Source of the DNA: Planctomycetia bacterium
GTDB taxonomy: Bacteria > Planctomycetota > Planctomycetia > Gemmatales > Gemmataceae
Reading direction: 5' to 3'
NCBI GenBank assembly: GCA_025356615.1
Contig: JANXSH010000305.1
Location: 1 to 5,069 of the forward strand
Length of the DNA stretch: 5,069 nucleotides
Below are positions 1 to 5,069 of the stretch, one piece after another (position 1 is the first letter of the stretch; each line of letters begins with the position of its first letter). A model generated the notes under the pieces. It was not told where the DNA came from, did not search any database, and was given only the letters and a program-made list of their open reading frames with translations. The translations under genes were made by a program, and so were the position numbers.

Positions 1-78
1 CGCATTCCCACGCAGAGCGTGGGAACGAGAAGGGATGGCTCTTTCTTTTCTCGTTCCCACGCTCTGCGTGGGAATGCG
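1..78. repeat. 31-bp perfect inverted repeat with nested hairpins (REPIN-like)
   Basis: Positions 1-31 and 48-78 are exact reverse complements, separated by a 16-nt centre (32-47). Each arm is also a hairpin: TTCCCACGC (5-13), loop AGA, GCGTGGGAA (17-25) on the left; TTCCCACGC (54-62), loop TCT, GCGTGGGAA (66-74) on the right. The DNA can therefore fold either as one long 31-bp stem or as two short 9-bp stems. Two inverted palindromic units around a short spacer is the layout of REPINs, which are non-autonomous elements mobilised by RAYT transposases. Calling it REPIN-like is inference, since no transposase is in the window. A transcript crossing it would form a strong stem, so it could also end or protect an upstream message, but there is no clear T-run. 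The left arm begins at base 1, so the element may extend beyond the window. Confidence 0.85.
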
Positions 79-82
79 CTTT

Positions 83-97
83 GGACGCTCTGCGTCC
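83..97. repeat. Third, diverged hairpin unit of the same repeat family
   Basis: GGACGC (83-88), loop TCT (89-91) and GCGTCC (92-97) form a perfect 6-bp hairpin. Its core ACGCTCTGCGT is identical to that of the right arm of the large palindrome, 26 bp upstream. The two outer C-G pairs are replaced by G-C pairs on both sides, so the sequence changes but the stem is kept. It may be a diverged solo unit of the element at 1-78. Confidence 0.6.
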
Positions 98-298
98 CGT
101 ATCGATTTGACTTGTGTATAAACGACAGGCGAAGTCCCCCACCCAACGACCGCAACCGTCCCATAATCCGCTGGCGCACCCGCGAGTGAGTGCGCGAGGG
201 AGCGACCTTGCCCTGCCGAGGAGGAACGATATCCTTACCAATTGAGAACGGCCCGTCGGCGACCCAGGCGGGACCACACTCGTTCGAGGGGGTGCCTC
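98..298. other. Non-coding leader of the WD40 gene
   Basis: No credible gene is visible between the palindromes and the WD40 start. A short GC stem, GCGCAC (174-179) with GTGCGC (190-195), could form with a 10-nt loop. AT-rich motifs (TTGACT at 107-112, TATAAA at 117-122, CATAAT at 162-167) lie here, but none pair at proper -35/-10 spacing, so I do not call a promoter. The purine run GAGGAGG at 218-224 looks like a ribosome binding site but has no start codon at suitable distance. Confidence 0.5.
286..292 (+). promoter_or_regulatory. Ribosome binding site of the WD40 gene
   Basis: GAGGGGG lies 6 nt before the ATG at 299. It supports that ATG over the in-frame TTG at 242, which has no well-spaced Shine-Dalgarno sequence. 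Confidence 0.6.
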
Positions 299-2854
299 AT
301 GCGTCATGCGTCCCGATGGGTGGTGCTGGGATGTCTCTTGCCGATGCTGCCCCTCTGGGCCGCGGCCCCGCCTCCGGTCCCGGCAGACCAGTACGGCGAC
401 TTGCTCCCTCCCGGTGCCGTCGCCCGCATGGGGACGCAGCGCTTCGCCCACGCGGGCTTCATCGAGGCGGCCCAATTCGCCCCGGACGGCAAGACCATCC
501 TGTCCTACGGAACGGACGACACGTTCCGCGTCTGGGAGACGGCCACGGGTCGGCAACTGCAATCCTGGCCGCGACAGGGATTTCGGTACGACAATCGCTC
601 GGCCGTCGCCTTCTCCTCGGATCGTAAACATCTGGCGATCGCCTGCGCGAAAGACAACGGGGACGAATATCGCTACTACTTCCTGCTGTGCGAAGTCGCC
701 TCCGGTAAGGAACGGATGCGAGTCCTCTTACCGAAGGACAAGGGGTCGATCTATTCGGTCTCCTTCTCGCCCGACGGAAAGCGCCTGGCGGCCGGCGATA
801 GCGAGGGCAGGATCGGGCTGTGGGATGTCGCCACCTGCCGAGAAGTCGGAAGCATGAAATGGGGAGAAGGTGGGGTCAGTTCGATGACCTTCTCTCCCGA
901 CGGGCGGACGCTGGTCGTCGATAGTGGGAGAGACCTGCCCGCTCTCCTCGATCCCGCTACCGGCAAGCAGATCCTCCCGTTGCACGAACGCGGAACAGTC
1001 CCCTTGTGGAGCTACCCCTTCAAGGCGGCCCTGGCGTTCACCCCTAACGGGAAAGTCATCGCGACCGGACATCGAGACTGCACGATCCGCCTCTGGGATG
1101 CCAAGAGCGGCAAGGAGATACGAAAACTCGGAGCCTTCGAGCAGGGGGAAGTCGGCTCGTCGAAGCAGTGCGCGAGCATCGTCCTTTCCCGCGACGGCAA
1201 GACGTTGTTCGTGAACAACATCGACGGCCGGATCGAAATCTGGGACATCGAGACCGGCAAACGACGGTTCCACTTCCGACAGCATCATTTCGTCTACGGC
1301 CCGCACCACGGACCTTCCCTTTCCCTCTCCCCCGACGGCCGCACATTGGCCTCTTGGGGCTGGTCGTACGCGCTCCGGATGTGGAACGTGGCCGACGGGA
1401 AGGAACTCCACCCCGCGAAGGCCCATCGGTTGGAGGTCAACGCGGTCGCCCTGTCGTCGGACGGCCGGACCCTGGTCACTGCCGGACGGGGCCAGGTGAT
1501 CGGGGCGTGGGAGACGACGACGGGGGCGAGCCGTTGGCTGGCGGAGACTCGAGAAGGAGTCCACGCGCTCGCCTATTCCCCCGCTGGTCCGTCGATCGCC
1601 TCGATGGATGACCCTTCCATCGGGTCGGCACTCGCCCGGAGGGGGGCACCCGCAGAAATCGCTTTCCGGGACGTGGCGAGGGGCAAACTTCTGAAGGCCC
1701 GACAATTCGAAAAATGTGATTTACTCTTGGCCCTTGGCTCCTCCCCCGAAGGAAAGTTGCGAACTCTCGCCACCACCGGCCACCTCTACTGCTACGACCG
1801 CAAGGGCGGCGAGACCTCCGTGGAAGTGGAACCCGCCGGCGGGTTTTCGTTCGCCTTCTCGACCGACGGCCGACGGCTCCTGGCTTGGGACGACCACAAG
1901 AACGGTTGCCCCTCCGCCGAACTCGCGGACGTGGACATCTTCCTCTGGGACACCGCTACGGGCAAGAAAGTGAACGTCTCCCGGTTCCAGGCAAAGCAAG
2001 CGTCGATCGACTCGCTCGCCCTCGCCCCCGATCATCGAACGCTCGCGGTCGCCGGCATGGACGGCACCCTCCGACTGTGGGAGGTCGCGACGGGGCAAGA
2101 ACGCTGGCGGGCCGATGGCTTCTCTTGTGTTTGCTTCTCGCCCGACGGCCGACTGCTCGTCGCCGGGGGCAAGACCGGGGGAATCTTGATCTACGACATG
2201 ATTCGTCGGCAGGAACTCCGCCGCCTCGAAGGACATCGGGGGAAGGTGACGGCGCTGGCGTTCGCGCCCGACGGCCGGACGTTCGCCTCCGGGAGCGCGG
2301 ACACGACGGCGCTCGTCTGGAGCCTGTCGAAGGTGATGACGCAAGTGCCGGTGAAGGCCGAACCCGTGTCGGCCATCGCCGAAGGGCTGTGGTCCGACCT
2401 GGCGGGCGACGCGGAACTGGCGCACCGCATCGCTCGCGCGTTCCTCGCGACGCCGGACAAGGGGGTGGCGTTCCTGCGCGAGAAGCTGCGGCCCCTCCCG
2501 CCGGCCCCCAAGCAGGTCGAGCGCTGGCTGGCGGACCTGGACAACGACCGGCAGACCGTCCGCCGACGGGCATACAACGGGCTGGAGACGCTGGGCGAAC
2601 AGGCCGTGCCGTTCCTGAGCCGGGCGCTGGCCGCGAAGCCGACGCCGGAGGCCAAACGCCAACTGGAGAAGTTATTGCGGCCCTCGAGGGGCGAACTGTC
2701 GGTGTACACTCTTCGGCTGCTGCGGGTGGTGGAGGTGCTGGAGAACATCGGGTCGGCGGAGGCGCGAACGGTCCTGGCCGCGATGGCGCGAGGTGGGCAC
2801 AACGCCCGCGTGAAGCGGGACGCAGCGGAGGCGCTGGCCCGGCTCGGGCGATGA
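299..2854 (+). CDS. Exported WD40-repeat protein with helical C-terminal domain
   Basis: 851 residues, function unknown; the class is abundant in planctomycetes. I start at ATG 299 because a ribosome binding site precedes it and the protein then opens with a signal peptide: basic residues to Arg6, a hydrophobic core from about 7 to 20, then AAA at 21-23. The frame is open back to TTG 242, but that would put 19 Arg-rich residues before the signal. After a proline-rich linker, about 14 WD40 blades run from residue 50 to 677. Each has a variant of F-S-P-D-G-R/K-T-L followed by a strand ending in L-W-D or V-W; the clearest are near 50-85, 149-183, 241-278, 290-325, 568-603 and 648-677. Fourteen blades would make two seven-bladed propellers. 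Degenerate blades (about 97-138, 420-466, 474-511) lack the WD pair. Residues about 690-851 are helical and HEAT-like, beginning near L-W-S-D-L-A-G-D (697-704), with no catalytic motif. Likely a secreted or periplasmic scaffold (inference). Transcribed towards htrA. Confidence 0.93.
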   Translation: MRHASRWVVLGCLLPMLPLWAAAPPPVPADQYGDLLPPGAVARMGTQRFAHAGFIEAAQFAPDGKTILSYGTDDTFRVWETATGRQLQSWPRQGFRYDNRSAVAFSSDRKHLAIACAKDNGDEYRYYFLLCEVASGKERMRVLLPKDKGSIYSVSFSPDGKRLAAGDSEGRIGLWDVATCREVGSMKWGEGGVSSMTFSPDGRTLVVDSGRDLPALLDPATGKQILPLHERGTVPLWSYPFKAALAFTPNGKVIATGHRDCTIRLWDAKSGKEIRKLGAFEQGEVGSSKQCASIVLSRDGKTLFVNNIDGRIEIWDIETGKRRFHFRQHHFVYGPHHGPSLSLSPDGRTLASWGWSYALRMWNVADGKELHPAKAHRLEVNAVALSSDGRTLVTAGRGQVIGAWETTTGASRWLAETREGVHALAYSPAGPSIASMDDPSIGSALARRGAPAEIAFRDVARGKLLKARQFEKCDLLLALGSSPEGKLRTLATTGHLYCYDRKGGETSVEVEPAGGFSFAFSTDGRRLLAWDDHKNGCPSAELADVDIFLWDTATGKKVNVSRFQAKQASIDSLALAPDHRTLAVAGMDGTLRLWEVATGQERWRADGFSCVCFSPDGRLLVAGGKTGGILIYDMIRRQELRRLEGHRGKVTALAFAPDGRTFASGSADTTALVWSLSKVMTQVPVKAEPVSAIAEGLWSDLAGDAELAHRIARAFLATPDKGVAFLREKLRPLPPAPKQVERWLADLDNDRQTVRRRAYNGLETLGEQAVPFLSRALAAKPTPEAKRQLEKLLRPSRGELSVYTLRLLRVVEVLENIGSAEARTVLAAMARGGHNARVKRDAAEALARLGR

Positions 2855-2887
2855 GGGTCGCCGTCGATCCGGTGCCTTAGTCGATCC

Positions 2888-3029
2888 TCACGTCTCCGGC
2901 TGTTCCTCGAGGAAGACGCGCAGCTTCTTCGGCTTGCCGCCGAGGATCGCCTCGATCTCGACCGCCTTGCCCGGCTAGACGAGCCGGCTCTCGATCGTGC
3001 GCGAGGTCGTTGCGGAAGTCACCCCACGT
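2888..3029 (-). pseudogene. Broken PDZ-domain fragment behind htrA
   Basis: The minus strand past the htrA stop reads as the second half of a PDZ domain once damage is repaired. From 3029 one frame gives TWGDFRNDL. Dropping one extra base (opposite 3002) continues as RTIESRLV. A TAG codon (2975-2977) interrupts, and the same frame goes on PGKAVEIEAILGG, then KPKKLRVFLEEQPET, then TGA (2888-2890). The stretch after the TAG matches HtrA PDZ1 residues 346-373 at 16 of 28 positions by my count, including the shared end E-E-Q-P-E. Its first 11 bases overlap the htrA 3' end in another frame. It is either the relic of a second HtrA/PDZ gene joined here by recombination or a decayed partial duplication of PDZ1. 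HtrA itself has two full PDZ domains, so this is not its missing C-terminus. The homology is seen in the sequence; the origin is inferred. Confidence 0.72.
2971..2987. other. Small hairpin between the convergent genes
   Basis: CCGGCT (2971-2976) and AGCCGG (2982-2987) form a 6-bp GC-rich stem with a 5-nt loop, between the two converging stops and within the PDZ relic. It could help end transcription from either side, but no T-run follows on either strand, so I do not call it a terminator. Confidence 0.25.
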
Positions 3030-4488
3030 CGCGCAGCGTTACCCGCTGCGATTCGGTCCCCAGGCCGCGCACTTGTAAGACGATGCCCTTCTTCGTCGAG
3101 CCGTCTTCGACCGCCCGGACCAGCGCGGTCGCCATCGTCACCGGCTTCTTGTCCACGCTCAGCACCACCCAGCCGGCCTTCAGGCCGGCCATGCCCGCGA
3201 GGCCGCGCCGGTCGATGCGCGTGATGAGGACGCCGCGCAGGCTCGCGGGGTAGCCCAGCGCCTCGGACACGTCGTCGCTGAGGTCGGCGACGACGAAGCC
3301 GAGTTTCGCGATCGCGACCGCCCCCTTGCCCTCTTCGGGAATGTCGGGGGCCTTCGAGGTTCCGAACTTCTCGGGCTGTTCTTCGATGGTGACGCTCAAC
3401 TTCTTCTTCCTGCCGGCGCGGATCACTTCGATATCGACGGGCTTGCCCGTCGGCAGGCCGGCGACGACCGTTTGTAGGCCGCGCGAGTCCTTGACCCTCT
3501 TGCCGCCGAGGGTGACGATCACGTCGCCCTTCTCGAGGCCGGCCTTCTCGCCTGGCGCGTCGCGGTAGAGGCGCGTGACCTCCACGCCCGAGGCTTGATC
3601 GAGTTGCAGCTCCTTGGCGGTCTCCTCGTTCACGTCGCGGATGCCGACGCCGAGGTAGCCCCGCTTGACGACGCCGCCGTCGAGGAGCTTCTGCGCGATC
3701 ACTTTGCCGAGGTTGCTCGCGATCGCCAGGCCGACACCCTGGAATCCGCCCGACCGACTCTTGATGGCGGAGTTGATGCCGATCACCTTGCCCTCGAGGT
3801 TGACGAGCGGGCCGCCCGAGTTGCCGGGGTTGATGGCCGCGTCGGTCTGGAGGAAGTCTTCGTACATGTTCATCTTCAGCGACCGGCCCTTGCTGGAGAT
3901 GATGCCTTGGGTGACGGTGCCCGCGAGGCCGAACGGCGCTCCGACCGCCAGCACGCGGTCGCCGATCTCCATCAGGTCGCTGTCGCCGAATTCGAGGTAG
4001 GGCAGAGCCTCCTTGACATCGAGTTGGAGGATCGCCATGTCGGTCTTCACGTCCGTGAAAATCTTCTTCGCGATGAACTTCTTGCCGCTGGCCATCTGGA
4101 CGAGAACCTGGTCCGCGCCCTCGACGACGTGGTTGTTCGTGACGATGACCCCCTTGGGGCTGATGAGGAAGCCCGAGCCGAAACCGACCTGGGAGCGCTC
4201 GTCGTCGATCCGCCGATCCCCATCACCGGAGTCGAAGAAACGCCGTAAGTCATCGGGGAGTTGCATATCGCCGGTCCGCTTGGGTCGAGGCTTACCCCCC
4301 TTGGCCTGGGCCTCGAGGCTGACCACGGCTGGCAGCACCTTCTTGACGATGTCGCGGTAGCTGGTGATGACGCGCGGGATCGCCGTCGGCGTGTCCCCCG
4401 GTGCCTGGCTCACGAGGAGAGATCGCCCGACGTAGGTTCCCATTCCGCCCAGGACCAGACACGTCCCGATCAGCAAATACGATTTCAT
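3019..4488 (-). CDS. htrA: HtrA/DegQ-family serine protease with two PDZ domains
   Basis: 489 residues, the usual length for a DegP/DegQ-type protein. It is an ATP-independent envelope protease that degrades misfolded proteins outside the cytoplasm (family knowledge). Residues 4-20 are hydrophobic and act as signal anchor or signal peptide. The trypsin-like domain spans about 45-270, with all three catalytic residues in family motifs: His120 (T-N-N-H-V-V-E-G), Asp150 (K-T-D-M-A-I-L) and Ser224 (G-N-S-G-G-P-L). A charged low-complexity stretch at 62-98 fits the regulatory loop LA. PDZ1 covers about 275-372, starting at the carboxylate-binding Y-L-G-V (278-281); PDZ2 covers about 395-487. ATG 4488 is supported by GGGAGG 8 nt upstream and by the signal sequence directly after it. 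The gene stands alone, facing the WD40 gene, with a PDZ relic immediately downstream. Whether it is DegP-, DegQ- or DegS-like in role cannot be decided from this sequence; two PDZ domains argue against DegS. Confidence 0.97.
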   Translation of the reverse strand: MKSYLLIGTCLVLGGMGTYVGRSLLVSQAPGDTPTAIPRVITSYRDIVKKVLPAVVSLEAQAKGGKPRPKRTGDMQLPDDLRRFFDSGDGDRRIDDERSQVGFGSGFLISPKGVIVTNNHVVEGADQVLVQMASGKKFIAKKIFTDVKTDMAILQLDVKEALPYLEFGDSDLMEIGDRVLAVGAPFGLAGTVTQGIISSKGRSLKMNMYEDFLQTDAAINPGNSGGPLVNLEGKVIGINSAIKSRSGGFQGVGLAIASNLGKVIAQKLLDGGVVKRGYLGVGIRDVNEETAKELQLDQASGVEVTRLYRDAPGEKAGLEKGDVIVTLGGKRVKDSRGLQTVVAGLPTGKPVDIEVIRAGRKKKLSVTIEEQPEKFGTSKAPDIPEEGKGAVAIAKLGFVVADLSDDVSEALGYPASLRGVLITRIDRRGLAGMAGLKAGWVVLSVDKKPVTMATALVRAVEDGSTKKGIVLQVRGLGTESQRVTLRDVG

Positions 4489-4494
4489 CCGATC

Positions 4495-4502
4495 AACCTC
4501 CC
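4495..4502 (-). promoter_or_regulatory. Ribosome binding site of htrA
   Basis: The minus strand reads GGGAGGTT, with the GGAGG core 8 nt before the ATG at 4488. This is a strong Shine-Dalgarno match at ideal spacing and fixes the htrA start. Confidence 0.85.
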
Positions 4503-4536
4503 GAGTAGGCGATGCGTCGAATCGACTTCGACATGA

Positions 4537-4566
4537 AGTATAGACGATCCGGGCGACATCCGTTCA
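4537..4566 (-). promoter_or_regulatory. Probable htrA promoter (TATACT -10; possible ECF-type elements)
   Basis: On the minus strand TATACT (4537-4542) matches the -10 consensus at five of six bases and lies about 48 nt before the ATG, giving a leader of about 40 nt. The upstream hexamer GTGAAC, 19 nt away, is a weak -35. The same stretch also reads TGAAC (4562-4566), 15 nt, CGTC (4543-4546). This resembles an ECF sigma promoter (AAC-type -35, CGTC -10), with a spacer about one base short. ECF control would fit an envelope protease, since degP in E. coli depends on sigma E, but that is inference. A small inverted repeat (4516-4521 with 4527-4532) lies in the predicted leader. Confidence 0.4.
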
Positions 4567-4633
4567 CTTCTTCCTCGAACGGATCGTCCCCTTTCCATCT
4601 TATTCGCTCCGACGGGTCCAAGGATTTCAAGGA

Positions 4634-4753
4634 CGGTTGAGGCATCTGGAGTGCCTCCAGCAGCCGGCTCCGCCGCTCCCAGCCGAGCTGCCCACGCCGT
4701 TTCCGGCGCGCCAGCCACCTTTGCCCCAGACGCACCGCTTCGTAGCGGAACCG
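4634..4753 (-). pseudogene. Relic of a group II intron reverse transcriptase/maturase C-terminus
   Basis: One minus-strand frame encodes about 40 residues reading RFRYEAVRLGQRWLARR, then KRRGQLGWERRSRLL, then EALQMPQP. Spacing and residues follow the C-terminal pattern of group II intron reverse transcriptases as I remember it: F-R-x-E-x-x-R, then L-x-R-R-x-x-R, then L-x-W-E-R-x-x-R-L, then a P-x-P end. No catalytic core (YADD) or upstream domain is present, no credible ATG starts the frame, and no intron domain V follows. I therefore call it a decayed fragment about 145 bp upstream of htrA. The match rests on remembered family features without an alignment; a chance Arg-rich reading frame is the main alternative. 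Confidence 0.42.
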
Positions 4754-5016
4754 TTTCTGTGGAAAGTCGGTGTGCAAAGGCGATGCCCCCGATCCGCGTG
4801 TGGCCCTCGCTCCGCTCGACCCATACTAGATGACCGTTTCGCAAGTTCCTCGCCAGTTCTTCTTAGCCCGACGCGCGAGCGAGGGACACCATAACTCTCG
4901 CTCGAGCGTTTTGAAGTTGCGCGTTTGGGCGATCTGCGATCCACGGGGCGGCCAGGATACCGGAGCGGCGATGCGTAAGCACGCCGGTGAATGGCACTTC
5001 CATGAGGGCAGTTCCG
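4754..5016. other. Non-coding, repeat-like intergenic DNA
   Basis: No credible gene is visible. Together with the promoter and reverse transcriptase relic it makes up the 581 bp upstream of htrA. Two parts resemble GC-rich interspersed sequences I associate with planctomycete intergenic regions: about 4780-4822, whose minus-strand translation contains WVERSEGHTRIGG, and about 4830-4910, whose plus-strand translation contains FLARRASEGH. Both attributions come from memory and need a genome-wide copy count. Small open frames here lack ribosome binding sites and look spurious. Confidence 0.35.
4876..4904. repeat. 8-bp inverted repeat inside the repeat-like stretch
   Basis: CGAGCGAG (4876-4883) and CTCGCTCG (4897-4904) are perfect reverse complements across a 13-nt loop. 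G4884/T4896 and G4885/C4895 could add a wobble pair and a normal pair. It may be the folded core of an interspersed element; no T-run marks it as a terminator. Confidence 0.4.
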
Positions 5017-5065
5017 CGACGTAAGTCCTTATTCCTCCGTCGGACAATCGACGTAAGTCCTTATT
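5017..5065. repeat. Two direct copies of a 17-bp repeat, 32-bp period
   Basis: CGACGTAAGTCCTTATT occurs exactly at 5017-5033 and 5049-5065, separated by 15 bp. The unit is notably more AT-rich than its surroundings. The second copy ends 4 bp before the window edge, so an array could continue outside. A 17-bp repeat with a 15-bp spacer is too short for a CRISPR array. Possible readings are a tandem repeat, a protein-binding iteron or the edge of a mobile element. Confidence 0.75.
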
Positions 5066-5069
5066 TTTC

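Noticed and set aside
107..122. TTGACT and TATAAA as a promoter for the WD40 gene
   Set aside because: Only 4 nt separate them, far from the 16-18 nt needed, and neither has a proper partner at the right distance.
242..298. N-terminal extension of the WD40 protein from TTG 242
   Set aside because: It would add 19 Arg-rich residues before a good signal peptide, and no ribosome binding site sits at proper spacing (GAGGAGG at 218-224 is 17 nt away). ATG 299 has a well-placed one.
323..337. Lipobox-like V-L-G-C near residues 9-12 of the WD40 protein
   Set aside because: The cysteine lies inside the hydrophobic core and is followed by more hydrophobic residues, so the signal would be too short. 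A signal peptidase I site near residues 21-23 fits better.
728..1705. Long open frame antisense to the WD40 gene, and a similar one at 1721-2662
   Set aside because: They are by-products of GC-rich third positions. The translations are Arg/Gly/Pro-rich with no domain, whereas the plus-strand frame shows clear WD40 repeats.
3168..3190. GC-rich palindrome inside the htrA PDZ2 region
   Set aside because: It arises from the coding sequence for A-G-L-K-A-G and needs no regulatory explanation.
3595..4248. Open frame antisense to htrA
   Set aside because: It mirrors the htrA codons, with low-complexity Asp/Val/Ala/Leu composition and no recognisable fold. The opposite strand encodes an intact protease.
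4493..4633. Intron domain V downstream of the reverse transcriptase relic
   Set aside because: I looked for the conserved 34-nt hairpin 3' of the relic on the minus strand and saw nothing similar, so an intact group II intron is not present.
5017..5069. Start of a CRISPR array
   Set aside because: The repeat is 17 bp and the spacer 15 bp, both shorter than known CRISPR units, and no cas gene is nearby.

Overview
The window (about 5.1 kb, GC-rich) looks like chromosomal DNA of a planctomycete, most likely of the Gemmataceae group. This rests on three things: a very long secreted WD40 protein with a helical C-terminal domain, which is typical of that group; strongly GC-biased third codon positions; and intergenic DNA full of palindromic or interspersed repeats. 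The lineage is inferred from these features, not from any marker gene.

Layout. Positions 1-97 hold a 31-bp perfect inverted repeat whose arms are themselves hairpins, plus a third related hairpin (REPIN-like). Positions 98-298 are a non-coding leader. Positions 299-2854 (+) encode an 851-residue exported protein with about 14 WD40 blades and a C-terminal alpha-helical region. Positions 3019-4488 (-) encode a complete HtrA/DegQ-type serine protease with two PDZ domains and an intact catalytic triad. The two genes converge. The 164 bp between their stops, plus 11 bp of the htrA 3' end, hold a broken fragment of another PDZ domain. It carries one frameshift and one nonsense codon and resembles the end of PDZ1 of the neighbouring HtrA. 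Positions 4489-5069 contain no intact gene. They hold the htrA ribosome binding site and a probable promoter, a decayed stretch resembling the C-terminus of a group II intron reverse transcriptase, a GC-rich repeat-like stretch, and two copies of a 17-bp direct repeat at the right edge.

How the genes relate. Both products carry N-terminal export or anchor signals and would act outside the cytoplasm: HtrA in envelope protein quality control, the WD40 protein in an unknown scaffold role. They are convergent, so they are not an operon, and nothing shows that they work together. I see no defence system, CRISPR array, tRNA or rRNA. The most noteworthy signals are the REPIN-like palindrome, the pseudogenised PDZ fragment behind htrA, and the reverse transcriptase relic in front of it. 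They suggest a region marked by past duplication and mobile DNA, not a new intact system.
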